64,000 bases of DNA, from NCBI GenBank assembly GCA_013306675.1, contig JABLUY010000031.1, positions 62,001 through 126,000 of the forward strand, read 5' to 3'. Positions 40,501-49,030 of this stretch are shown piece by piece. The number at the start of each line of letters is the position of its first letter. Position 1 is the first letter of the stretch. Below the pieces are notes generated by a model. It saw only the letters and a list, made by a program, of their open reading frames with translations. It ran no database searches and was not told the DNA's origin. Origin of the DNA: Thraustochytrium sp. TN22. Its lineage: Eukaryota > Sar > Bigyra > Thraustochytrida > Thraustochytriidae. The translations under genes and the position numbers were made by a program.

Positions 40501-40831
40501 CATGTCCGGCTCGGTTGGCATCGCACGCTTCGCCGTCAAGAAGCTGCAATGCATCGGCTGCCGCGCGCCCATCGACCGCAAGGGCGGCTTGTGCAACAAC
40601 TGCGAGAAGAAGCGCGAATCCATCTACCTCGACCGCCTCGCCGAGTCCAACGACCTCGAGGACCGCTTCGCGCGCCTCTGGACCGAGTGCCAGCGCTGCC
40701 AGGGCAGCTTGCACCAGGACGTGCTCTGCACCTCCCGCGATTGTCCCATCTTTTACATGCGCAAAAAGGTCCAAAAGGACCTCGAGCAGGTCCAGGAGAA
40801 GCTCGACCGCTTCGCCGAGATTGACTTTTGA
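37583..40831 (+). CDS. POLD1: DNA polymerase delta catalytic subunit
   Basis: A 1,082-residue B-family replicative polymerase that synthesises the lagging strand with PCNA and proofreads. The 3'-5' exonuclease motifs are intact: Exo I SFDIECMG (Asp297, Glu299), Exo II within GYNVESFDFDYLLNRA, and Exo III YCLKDAFLP. Polymerase motif A (DFASLYPSIM), motif B (KVSANSVYGFTGA) and motif C (YGDTDSVM, Asp735 and Asp737) are intact. The C-terminus has the zinc CysA module (CIGCRAPIDRKGGLCNNC) and the iron-sulphur CysB module (CQRC, then CTSRDC). Length matches human POLD1 (1,107). The chosen ATG precedes a basic Lys/Arg patch (ETKRARVSEA) suited to nuclear import. No PIP box is obvious at the C-terminal end. 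Confidence 0.97.
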   Translation: MKRVSAAPAGAAAAVVEPASPETKRARVSEAALKKQALATTGTPTEGEAKMEVDEELRLERPPLDGTEMEKDIVMQWVDMDMYSGQPLAEHPAAGEVVPGLRTGEVPIIRIFGVTDAGRSVMAHVYGVTPYFYTDVPGPTFAEADLSRFREALDERLKSAARVQTSCVVAVVIREKMSIMGYCGGQKSKYLQVMVSLPNLVPKARTILQGGFRCPGFTEKTYMTYESNVPFVLRYMVDNSIVGSNWLTIPRGRFRAARSRQSRCQLEVDVVFEDIVSHDPALPDWAGIAPLRILSFDIECMGRRGVFPDPEVDPVIQIASYVKVQGESEPRAKVVLVLDTCLPIVGAQVRSFQDERDLLLAWTQLVQDADPDIVTGYNVESFDFDYLLNRAKALKIESRFAQLSKLRNKVARINKKVFSSAAYGSRENSEIEMEGRVVMDMIQYMFRNHKLSSYSLNAVSSEFLGQQKEDVHHSIISDLQRGTDEDRRRLAVYCLKDAFLPLQLLEKLMVVINYLEMARVTGVPVPFLFSRGQQIKVLSMLYRKCLQLDIIVPVLPRAAGAGGDGDVTYEGATVIEPKRGFYDEPVATLDFASLYPSIMMAHNLCYTTLMTEEQARGLEENKDYKKTPTGHMFATSEHQRGILPTILEELLSARKRAKKDMKAAKDPLRKAVMNGRQLALKVSANSVYGFTGATIGSLPCIPISSSVTGYGRDMINATKEAVEKNYEGSEVVYGDTDSVMIRFGKATVKETMELGLKAADELTKELFIKPIALEFEKVYFPFLLLAKKRYAGMYYSSSPDKPDKMDMKGLETVRRDNCGLVRTVIGTCLHKILVDRSVDEAVDYAKEVIAALLQNKVDISLLIVTRSLTSKFEDTESKMPHTELARRMRERDPGSAPVMGDRVPYVIVEGAKNAPAYQKSEDPLYVLQHNLPIDFDYYLKNQLEKPLRRIFAPILPNADVILKGDHTRKRYKAMSGSVGIARFAVKKLQCIGCRAPIDRKGGLCNNCEKKRESIYLDRLAESNDLEDRFARLWTECQRCQGSLHQDVLCTSRDCPIFYMRKKVQKDLEQVQEKLDRFAEIDF

Positions 40832-40926
40832 TGATGTGCACACAACCAATACAACAAGAACAAGAACAACAACAAGAACAACAGCAGAAGTAGCAACAGA
40901 AACAACGACAACAACAACATAATACT

Positions 40927-41232
40927 TCAAAACGTGATGGATGCGCCGGCTACCTCGATGCGGTCCACTTGGTTCGCCTTGACGTGCTGCACGCGTCCGT
41001 CCTGGTAGTAGTACGCCACCGCCTCCGAGTCCGGCCGCTTCGCCTCGGCGCACGTCGAGCAGCCCGCGCAGCATTCGCCGCAACCCGGTCCAACCTGCGA
41101 GAGGGGAACCACAACCACCTGCACCGCCTCGGAATGGATGTCTCGCCTCCCGAACTTGCGAATGTACTGGACGAGGTTGGTCTCGGCCTCCAGGTCCAGC
41201 GGGATGAGCGTAGGGGCCGGCTCGTCCCCAGC

Positions 41233-41271
<39 letters not shown>

Positions 41272-41598
41272 CACCGCGTCGTCCTTGGGCACGTAGGCGA
41301 GGCGGTACGAGGAGCGGCGCACGCGGTCGGTCCAGCGGTGCGGGTTCTTGGTTGCCTCGCACTCGAAGAGAATTTCGCGGAAGAGCGTCGAGCGACGGCC
41401 GCCTGAGGCGCCGGCCTCGGCCGTGCCGGCGTCCAGCTCCACCAGGCCCCGGAAGCGCTCCACCGTGCACGTGCGGTCGTCCACATGCACGATACCCAGC
41501 ACGTCGGAGAGGCCGCCCTGGGCGCTACCAACCAAGTACGCGTGCTCCTCGTGCACCTTGGCCGGCAGCGTGTACAGCCGCACCTGCACTGCCACCAT
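40927..41598 (-). CDS. Uncharacterised 223-residue protein with Cys cluster
   Basis: I do not recognise this protein. It begins MVAVQVRLYTLPAKVHEEHA, has beta-rich segments (GIVHVDDRTCTVERF; SYRLAYVPKD), a poly-Ala tract (about 41233-41280) and a Cys-rich motif CGECCAGCSTC (about 41050-41090) that could bind metal. No signal peptide or membrane span. Third-position G/C bias and domain-like structure on both sides of the poly-Ala insert support coding. It ends 95 bp from the convergent POLD1 stop, and its start is only 19 bp from the stop of the upstream gene on the same strand, which leaves almost no room for a separate promoter. Confidence 0.65.
41233..41280. repeat. GCG/GGC run coding poly-Ala
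   Basis: A cgg/gcg trinucleotide tract inside the 223-residue protein gene; in the coding frame it gives an uninterrupted alanine run. Confidence 0.8.
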
Positions 41599-41617
41599 GG
41601 CGACCTGGCTATGCCGG

Positions 41618-43708
41618 CTAGCGCGGCTCGAGATCTGGCAGCGCCGCGTCGCGCGCGGCCGTGCTCGTGCCTGGCGCCCCGCTCCGGCGGCGGCTCGGCC
41701 TCGGAGTCGACGCCGAGCCTATCGAACTTCTTAACTGTGACCTTGAACTTGAAGCCGTTGATGGCCGGGTCGGGCGCGACCAGCGGCGGCGGGTCGCTGC
41801 GACAGCCACTCGGGCCGCGCGCGTCGCGTGGCGGCCGCCGCGCGCCGAGGCGCGGCGCAGCGCGGCGAAGGGAAAGGTGGCGGCCGGCGCAGCGTCGGCG
41901 TCCGTGGCCTGCGTGCGCAGGTGCTTGCCCTGGGCCGGGCCGGCCTCGAGCAGCACGTCGACCTCGGCGCGAGACATGGTGGAGAGCAGCTCCTGCTCGT
42001 CCTCGCCGACCAGGGCGCGCACGCGGTCGAGGTCGTGCAGCACATGGATGTCGCGCACGAGGCGCAAGTCGAGGATGATGAGCGCGGCCTCCTTTTGCAC
42101 GAGCTCGCTGGCGGCGGCGGAGTCCAGCACGCGACGCAAAAAGTTGCCGATCTCATTCGCCGCCTGGTCCGAGAAGGCGCCGTGCAGCACGAGCGCGAGG
42201 ATCCACTCCAACCCGAGCATCATGGTCTTTTCGTCCCCGAGGTGCGCCTCCAGGTACACGAGCATCACGCGCGTTGGGCTGTACTCGCGCGAGTGCAGCG
42301 GCACCGCGCGGCACAGCAGCTCGAACGCCAGCCGCCGCAACCCGGCCGGCCCGTCAGGCCGGTCCTCCTCACTCGCCTGCGGTGCCGCTTCGGCCGCCCT
42401 GCGAAGTGCCTCCTCGTCCGCGTTGCGATGCGCCTCCACCATGTCCTGGAATACCTGCTCCCCCACGGCCGCCGGCGAGGGCCGCAGGCCGTACAGCGTG
42501 CGCGAGATCGCCATGACGGTGCAGCAAAGGTCCAGCGCGGTCTTGGTCAGCCCGTTACGGCTCAGGTGGAGCGCTCCAGCAGCCCAGACCCGGCAGAGCG
42601 ATTCGTCGTCCAGGAGGTCTTCCGCAAGGAGGCGCTCCACTGCGCGCGTGGCGAGCGTGAAGGCCCTCCCTCCGCCGTCGTCAGCCCCGGCCGAAACCTC
42701 AAAGACGCTCAGCAGCGGGTCCAGGGATCCGGGCGCGTCAGAGAGCAGCGCCGGCGAGACCGCCAAGACGCAGACTTGGGCGGCCACCACCATGCAGTCC
42801 TGGTCACAGCTGCCGTCACTCTTCCGCAGCGCGCGCGCGGCGACGCTGGCGCAGATCTCTTGCGCGCTGAGGCGCAGGTCGCGCACCGGCGCGGCCGAGC
42901 ACCGGCCCAGGTCGGAGCTAAAGAAGGCCTGGAGCCCGCGGCAGACCTCCTGCACGGGCACCGGGAGGCTGTCGCTTCGCAGCCAGACGAGCGCGAGGTC
43001 GGCCCACCGCAAGATCGTGTTGGCAAGACGGACGGTGTCCTCCTCGTCGTCCTCGTCGTCGTCGTCCTCGAAGTCAAGGTCCAGGCAGGCGGCCTGGCGT
43101 GTGAGCGCTGCGAAGACCGGGATCCCATGCAGCGCGCGCGGGGCGGCACGCGCCACGCGCCAGATGGCCTCCAGCACGCCCGCCGTCGCGCCGCGCAGGA
43201 GCTCCTCGGTGCCCGCCGTATCCACGAGGTGCGCGGCGGCCACGCAGACGGCGGCACCGGCCTCCTCGGGCTGCGCGTCCGCGATCCGCACGAGAATGGC
43301 CGCCACGGGCTGCGGGTCGCGCAGCGCCACGGCCGTGGCCAGCAGCGTGGCTGCGGCTCGGTGCTGCTGCCAGTCGTCGCTCAGGACAGCCTCGCGCGCG
43401 TAGGCCAGCGCCTGCGCCTCGAGCGCGGCCTCGAGGCGCGGGACATCGCGCAGCGCCAGCAGCACCTCCTCCGCTGCCGCGCGTGCCTCGCCACCGCTGG
43501 TCTCGCTGGCCAGCACGGCGGCCAGCGCCTCGACCGCCGGCCTGGCCCCCGGCGGCAAGCCGTCCAGGTCGCTGCTGGCGTGGAGCGCCCTGCAGCGCTC
43601 CGTGGCGCCCTTGAGCGCCGCTGTCAGCTGCCGCTGCGCCGCAGCGCCGTCCTCCGCGCAGCACTCCAGGAGCGCCACGACGCGCTCCACGTCCAGGACG
43701 GCCTCCAT
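41618..43708 (-). CDS. ARM/HEAT-like helical protein, unknown role
   Basis: A 696-residue protein from MEAVLDVERVVALLECC, made mostly of regularly spaced amphipathic helices typical of an armadillo/HEAT solenoid (for example AVEALAAVLASETSGGEARA, EEVLLALRDVPRLEAALEAQ and EAALIILDLRLVRDIHVLHD). It has one acidic insert (LDFEDDDDEDDEEDT). No other domain, signal or membrane segment is seen and I cannot assign a function. The last ~80 residues become Arg/Ser/Thr-rich and lose the strong G/C third-position bias, which moves to another frame over about 41640-41760. The annotated C-terminus may therefore be wrong (missed intron or frame change). Confidence 0.7.
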   Translation of the reverse strand: MEAVLDVERVVALLECCAEDGAAAQRQLTAALKGATERCRALHASSDLDGLPPGARPAVEALAAVLASETSGGEARAAAEEVLLALRDVPRLEAALEAQALAYAREAVLSDDWQQHRAAATLLATAVALRDPQPVAAILVRIADAQPEEAGAAVCVAAAHLVDTAGTEELLRGATAGVLEAIWRVARAAPRALHGIPVFAALTRQAACLDLDFEDDDDEDDEEDTVRLANTILRWADLALVWLRSDSLPVPVQEVCRGLQAFFSSDLGRCSAAPVRDLRLSAQEICASVAARALRKSDGSCDQDCMVVAAQVCVLAVSPALLSDAPGSLDPLLSVFEVSAGADDGGGRAFTLATRAVERLLAEDLLDDESLCRVWAAGALHLSRNGLTKTALDLCCTVMAISRTLYGLRPSPAAVGEQVFQDMVEAHRNADEEALRRAAEAAPQASEEDRPDGPAGLRRLAFELLCRAVPLHSREYSPTRVMLVYLEAHLGDEKTMMLGLEWILALVLHGAFSDQAANEIGNFLRRVLDSAAASELVQKEAALIILDLRLVRDIHVLHDLDRVRALVGEDEQELLSTMSRAEVDVLLEAGPAQGKHLRTQATDADAAPAATFPFAALRRASARGGRHATRAARVAVAATRRRWSRPTRPSTASSSRSQLRSSIGSASTPRPSRRRSGAPGTSTAARDAALPDLEPR

Positions 43709-44862
43709 GCTCGCCCGCTCGCCTGCGTTTGCTGCGCACGAAGCCGGGGCGCGCGCCCGCTCTAGCCCTCGCCCTCGCTCGCTCACGACAGCACGACGCG
43801 CCAAGGCCCGTGCACGAGCGCGCGCGCGTCCCGTGCCAGAACCGCAAGTGCCGTGAGTCCGCACGACGAGTCCCGTGCCGGCCCACTCGGCTCGGGCATC
43901 GGGTACGCGGCGGCCTGGGCACTGTCCACTGAGAGTGACCCCGTCACCCTGGCAGCTACTGCTGTACTTGCAGTGCTGCTCAGGCTTCCAGTGCCACTGC
44001 CGGGCAGCCTGACAGAGAGTGCAACTACTTTGGGGCTGGCTGTACATGCGCGCAAGTTCCAGGGTTCTGCAGCAGGCCCGCTCGCCTTGCGCTCATCATG
44101 CTTGCGCGCGCTGCGAAGCTGCGGAAGCTCGTTGAATCGCGCTTACCTTGCGCTGGCCGGGAGCGACACCACCAAGACATTTCTCGCCCATGCCCATCGT
44201 GAGAAGTCCAGAGGCGATGCCCTGCCTGAGAAGAAAGCTCAACGCTTCGAAAGAGGGTTACTCCGAAGACTTTGAACCACGCAGTCGCAGAGGTCAAGAC
44301 CCTTGCCAGACAAGACGGCTCCGAGTCCGATGCAAACCTCTTACCTTACCAGCAATCAGACCACATGCGATCATCTCTGTTACGGTCAAGCCTTCTTCGC
44401 AGGCCTGTCAGAGCAGGCAGAGGCTCTCACAGTCAGATCACGGCACTGCACGGTCTCTCAGGCCTTCTTCGCAGAGACGGTAAAAGCGCCGCGTCGCAGC
44501 GGACAAACGGGGCAAATTGCTGGGCCAAAGAGGCTGAGGATTTGCGATCAAATCGCTGGCGGGGCTCGCGCTCGCGGCTGCGCTCAAGGCGGCGCGAGGC
44601 GGCGGCGGCGGCGGCGCAGCGCGGAAGCGGAGGCGACCGAGCGGTCGGCCCGCGGCGGCGGCGCGGCGCGGCCTGCACGGCGGCGGCGGCGCGAGTTGCA
44701 ACTGGCGGCCGCGGCGGCGGGTGGCGGCGCGGCGACGCTCTCGCCGGCGGCCTCCCTCCCGTTAGCGCGGCCTGCGCGGCGACGCTCGCGCGGCGCGGCG
44801 CGGCGCGAGCGGGGCGGGGCGGGGCGGGCGGTGGAGGCCGGAGCCCTCTCTTGGCGCGCGTC
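43709..44862. other. Divergent intergenic region, ARM-like / SAP protein
   Basis: About 1.15 kb. 43860-44540 has near-average composition, with a short direct repeat around aggcctgtcag/aggccttcttcgcag (44385-44475). 44560-44860 is dense G/C. The frame of the SAP gene is open through here from 44272, but that leader is Arg/Ala low complexity. No separate gene is supported. Confidence 0.55.
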
Positions 44863-47800
44863 ATGACGGCGCGCACGCCGGCGGCGAGCCGCGGCAAAAA
44901 GGCCGCGGCGACGCCAGCCGCGGCGAGCCACCGCACGCCCAAGCCCGGGGCAACACCCAAGCGCGTGGAGGAGAGCAGCGTGCAGTACAAGGAGCAGCGC
45001 ATCGCGGAAATGACCGTCAAGGCGCTGCAGGACGCGCTGCGCGACCTGGACGCCACCGTGTCGGGTCGCAAGGCCGAGCTGCAGGAGCGCTTGCTGGACG
45101 TTCTGGAGGGGGGCGCCTCGGCCTCGGCCTCGGCGTCGACGCCTGCGCCTGCCGGTGCCAAGTCGGGCGTCAAGGCCAAGCCCCCCAAGTCGAGCGCCAA
45201 GGCCAAGGCCGCGCGCATCGCCACGCCGCGCCGTGCGCGGCCTGCGTCTGCCAAGACCCCGGCTGCGCCGACCTCGCAGGCGGCGCCCGCCAATGCGTCG
45301 GGGGGCGCGGTCTTCCGCGAGCCTGATGGCTCGTGCACATGGCGGGGGCGGGATGTGACCACCTTGAAGGTCATGGAGCTCAAGGAGGCCTTGCGTGAGC
45401 TTGGGCTTGATCACTCAGGTATCCGTCTCAAGGCTGACCTGCAAAACATTCTCATGGAGAGCGCGGTGGACCGATCTGATGCGCCCGCCCCAGCGCCGGC
45501 GCCGGCGCCGTCAAGCAAGCAAGACGAGCATGATGACGACGATGCGAAAGACGAAGAGGAGTCGTCGATCGCAGACAAGCGCGAGAGCGTGGAGGCCACC
45601 GCGCGGACACACGAGCCTGGCCTCACGCCCTTCAAGCCGCCGCCACCACGGCGAACGGGCCCGCGCTCGAGTCTTGAGGGTGGCACCTCCTCATCCCCCG
45701 TCGCTCGCGAAGAGGAGGCCGAGAACGCGTCTGCTGTGTCGGAGGAAGACAACGACGACGACGACGACAAGCCGAATGCGGCGCATGCTGTATCGGAGGA
45801 CGATAAATCCAAGCCGGACAAGGCCAAGCTGGACGAGGCCAAGCCGGACGAGGTCAAGCCGAACGAGGCTACTTCGGCGGGTTTGCACGGACCGACGCCG
45901 GTCGGTGTGCGTACCTCGCCTCAGTCGGCGCGACGCACCGGTCCGCGCCGGTCCTTCGGGAGCGACGGCGGCGACGACGGCGGCAGTAGTAGCCCGGTCG
46001 CGACGTCGCCTCCACCGCGGGTCGCCTCTCGAGCGACTAAGAAGACGCCGCGCCGCACGGGTCCGCGCTCTGTGAAGAAGCTGCGCCGTGCGGTCCCTGA
46101 GCCGGCCAAACCGGCGCAAATCACGGATTCTGCGGCCGCAACGATCGAGGCACCGCCAAGCGGTAGTGCCTTGCCCATGGATCAAGAGCAGATGCAAACC
46201 AAGGACAATGACAATGGCGCCGCGGAAGCTGCCGCAACACCGGAGGCGCAGCCGGAAGATGAGGTTGCTGCACCGCCGGCAGCCGAGCCTGCACCGCCAG
46301 CGGTGGAACCTGCATCGCCGGTGTCCAAGCCTACACCGCCAACAGCCAAGCCTACACCGCCGACAACCGAGACTGCACCGCCAGCGGCCCAGGTACCGAT
46401 GGTCCTCCACGAGCTTCTGCGCGTGTCGCCCATGCAGACGCTCCAGGCGGCGGCGCATGAGCTCAAGCTTCCCGTGCACGCGCACGAGAAAAAGCCGGAG
46501 CTAGTGGACAAGCTCGGGGTTCATCTGGTGACCAAGCTCGACTCGCTCACGATACCAAACCTCAAGGTTTACCTTGAGCTGATCGGCGCCAAGGTGTCGG
46601 GGCGCAAGGCGGAGCTGGTGGAGCGTATCTCCGTTTTCCTGCAACGCGCTCCCAGTATGAGCAGCAAGAGCGCGCCGAACCCCGCTCCGATCGCGCAGGT
46701 GGAGGACAATGCCGCCAGGGCGGCAAACGAAGACGAGGACATGAGTGACGGACAGGAGGATGAGACTCTGGAGCAGGCCAACCATGAGGAAGAGGCCAAG
46801 GCCGTCATGGACGTGGATGAGACGCCAGAGCAGATGCCGGACCAGGACGGCATGCGACAGCAGGACGCGGAGGACGCGGAGGACGTGGCGACGAGCGAGG
46901 GCGGCAAGTCGCCTTCGCCCGAGGTGAATGATGCCTCTACTTCTTCTTCTGCGTACGTGCAGGAGCAGCAGCAGCTTCCTCCCGCCGGCGGCGCGCAATG
47001 GACGCGCGACCACTCGGAGGAGGAGGAGGAGGAGGAGGCGGCCGTGCCCTCGGCGGAGCCCATGCGCAGCGCCTCGGCGCTGCCACCGCACCTCCGGTCG
47101 CGGCCGTCGACCGGCCGCGACGAGGTCGCGCAGACGCCGCCCAGGGTGGGCGACGGTGTCGACGGCGGCGCCGCAGAGGCCTTTTTCACGCCAGAGGAGG
47201 ACGAGGCTTCTGCGCGGCGGCGGCAGCGCCAGGCAGTCTCCGACGAGACGCACGCGGCGGCCGCGCAGGGCGACGGGGTCGACGACAACTCCTCGCAGGA
47301 GGAGGCGCTGCCGAGCCCGCAGCAGGTCGAAGACGAGGACACGAACGGCGGCGGCGGCGGCGGCGGCGAAAACGGCGGCGAGAGCGGCGGCGAGAGCGGC
47401 GCGGAGCACCATCAGGCGCCGCCGGCGCAGGTGGGGCCGCCCCAGATCCGGAGCGAGATCATCCCCGCGACGCCGGCGGGGCCCGTGGACGGCCCCGGGT
47501 CCGGGAACTGGAGCGACGCCGCCGTGCCCGGGTCGCCCGCCATCCTCCCGACAGAGCGCGAGGCGAGCGGCATGAACGGGAGCGCGGTCGTGCCGGAGAC
47601 GCCGGGCGGCGCGCAAAGCAGCAGCGCCGCGGACCCGGGCGCGGAGATCGAGCGGCTCATGGACGAGCTGCAGCAGGACGGCATCACGGCTGACGATTTC
47701 AAAAAGTTCCACGGGCTGCTGGCGCAGTTGGTGGGCGAGCGGCCCAAGAGCGCCAAGAAGCGCAAGTCCAAGAGCGCGTCCAAGTCGAGCAGCAAGAAGC

Positions 47801-48879
47801 GCCGGCTGACGGGCGAGGGGAGCGCCAAGAAGCTCAAGCGCAAGTCCGGCATGCTCACGGACGGCGAGGAGGACGAGGGCGCCGCGAGCAGCGGCGACGA
47901 GGCGAAGCTGGAGAAGAAGAAGGAGAAGAAGAAGAAGAAGAGCCTGTCGGCCAAGAAGAAGAAGAAGAAGGAGAAGTCCACGGACGGCAAGGTGAAGAAG
48001 AGCGCCAAGAAGAAGCAGCAGCAGCGCGTTGCGGACTGGAGGGCGCTCGAGGACGACGGCGACGGCGTCATTGGCATTGGCACCATGAGCGCGACGGCCA
48101 AGAAGCTGCAGCGCTCGCAGGCGCGCGAGCCGCGCGAGCCGGTCCGTCTTGTGGACGACTCGCTGCACTCGCTGTCCACGCCGGCGGTGCGCGCGACGCC
48201 GTATGGCGGCGGCGGCGGCGAGCCGGCCATCTTTTCGGGCAAGCCCAAGTGGCGCGAGTCGCTGCTGTCGAACCAGAGCTTCGATCAGCAGCTGCAGTCC
48301 AGCGGAACCTCGCTGCTCGCGCCCTCGCCCGCGCCCTTTTACGAGCGCACGCCCAGCCGGCACGCCGCTCAGGCGCAGGCTGGCCGCAGCACGCCGCTCT
48401 TCCCCCGGTTTGGCAGCGCCGTGCCGATGCAGAGCCCTGCGCCGGCGCGCGGCTCTGCGCAGCACCTGGGGCGGGCGGGCGGTGCGCCTGCGAGCGCGCG
48501 CGACCCGTCCGTGGTGGCACAGCACGTCCTGCAGTCTATCGACCAAGAGACGCGCACCATGCAGGAGTACGAGTACGGCTTTGATGCGCCCAAGCAAACG
48601 GCGGCGCCCTCGCGCCTTGCACAGCAGCAGCCTCAGCAGCAGCACCCGCGGTTTACCACCTCTTGGGCCGCCCCAGCTGCTCCGTCCTCCGCTGCTGCGA
48701 CGCCTGCCTTTGCCGTTCCGGAGACGCCGCCCATTAAGCAGCTCCACGTGAAGCGGCCCGGGACCGTGGAGCCCAAGTTCGAGTTCTCCCCGGCGCGCGT
48801 CGAGCGCAACGCCAGCGCCGCGCCCATGGGCTCGGTTCCGTATGACGCTGCTCTTGAGGAGAGCTTCAAGTTCCCGTGA
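44863..48879 (+). CDS. Four-SAP-domain, chromatin-type protein
   Basis: A 1,338-residue, largely disordered protein. Four SAP-like helix-turn-helix motifs are visible: MTVKALQDALRDLDATVSGR (residue ~48), LKVMELKEALRELGLDHSGI (~168), a third at MQTLQAAAHELKLPVHAHEK (~523) and a fourth at LTIPNLKVYLELIGAKVSGR (~560). SAP motifs bind AT-rich or structured DNA and occur in chromatin, DNA repair and RNA processing proteins. Three copies of an RRTGPRS motif (near 45650, 45932 and 46050) sit between the second and third SAP. The middle is acidic. A Lys-rich block (47740-48020, KKRKSKSASKSSSKKRRL) is a likely nuclear localisation signal. The C-terminus has Pro/Ser-rich short motifs. I cannot name an orthologue. 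The start is the ATG at the onset of protein-like sequence; the frame is open upstream. Confidence 0.8.
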   Translation: MTARTPAASRGKKAAATPAAASHRTPKPGATPKRVEESSVQYKEQRIAEMTVKALQDALRDLDATVSGRKAELQERLLDVLEGGASASASASTPAPAGAKSGVKAKPPKSSAKAKAARIATPRRARPASAKTPAAPTSQAAPANASGGAVFREPDGSCTWRGRDVTTLKVMELKEALRELGLDHSGIRLKADLQNILMESAVDRSDAPAPAPAPAPSSKQDEHDDDDAKDEEESSIADKRESVEATARTHEPGLTPFKPPPPRRTGPRSSLEGGTSSSPVAREEEAENASAVSEEDNDDDDDKPNAAHAVSEDDKSKPDKAKLDEAKPDEVKPNEATSAGLHGPTPVGVRTSPQSARRTGPRRSFGSDGGDDGGSSSPVATSPPPRVASRATKKTPRRTGPRSVKKLRRAVPEPAKPAQITDSAAATIEAPPSGSALPMDQEQMQTKDNDNGAAEAAATPEAQPEDEVAAPPAAEPAPPAVEPASPVSKPTPPTAKPTPPTTETAPPAAQVPMVLHELLRVSPMQTLQAAAHELKLPVHAHEKKPELVDKLGVHLVTKLDSLTIPNLKVYLELIGAKVSGRKAELVERISVFLQRAPSMSSKSAPNPAPIAQVEDNAARAANEDEDMSDGQEDETLEQANHEEEAKAVMDVDETPEQMPDQDGMRQQDAEDAEDVATSEGGKSPSPEVNDASTSSSAYVQEQQQLPPAGGAQWTRDHSEEEEEEEAAVPSAEPMRSASALPPHLRSRPSTGRDEVAQTPPRVGDGVDGGAAEAFFTPEEDEASARRRQRQAVSDETHAAAAQGDGVDDNSSQEEALPSPQQVEDEDTNGGGGGGGENGGESGGESGAEHHQAPPAQVGPPQIRSEIIPATPAGPVDGPGSGNWSDAAVPGSPAILPTEREASGMNGSAVVPETPGGAQSSSAADPGAEIERLMDELQQDGITADDFKKFHGLLAQLVGERPKSAKKRKSKSASKSSSKKRRLTGEGSAKKLKRKSGMLTDGEEDEGAASSGDEAKLEKKKEKKKKKSLSAKKKKKKEKSTDGKVKKSAKKKQQQRVADWRALEDDGDGVIGIGTMSATAKKLQRSQAREPREPVRLVDDSLHSLSTPAVRATPYGGGGGEPAIFSGKPKWRESLLSNQSFDQQLQSSGTSLLAPSPAPFYERTPSRHAAQAQAGRSTPLFPRFGSAVPMQSPAPARGSAQHLGRAGGAPASARDPSVVAQHVLQSIDQETRTMQEYEYGFDAPKQTAAPSRLAQQQPQQQHPRFTTSWAAPAAPSSAAATPAFAVPETPPIKQLHVKRPGTVEPKFEFSPARVERNASAAPMGSVPYDAALEESFKFP

Positions 48880-49030
48880 GACCCTACGAGCTCTCTGTTT
48901 CATTTGACAGCTACCAGTAAAAGACATTTACCAAAGCACACGACGCACCAGTAACCTCGTGCTCTCTGATTGGAGAGAGACACAACTTCACAGCGCGGGT
49001 GATTGGGCTCCAGACGCAGCAGGCCTAGAC

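Noticed and set aside
43853-44275. 140-residue frame in the ARM/SAP gap
   Set aside because: Hydrophobic and Ala/Leu-rich but no domain, weak codon bias, and it overlaps the divergent promoter region.
46501-48927. 808-residue open frame antisense to the SAP gene
   Set aside because: It lies wholly opposite a well-supported gene and is rich in Leu/Arg/His, as expected from reading G/C-biased codons backwards. The same applies to 25273-27597 (-), 7981-9465 (+), 11482-13143 (-) and 41828-43765 (+).
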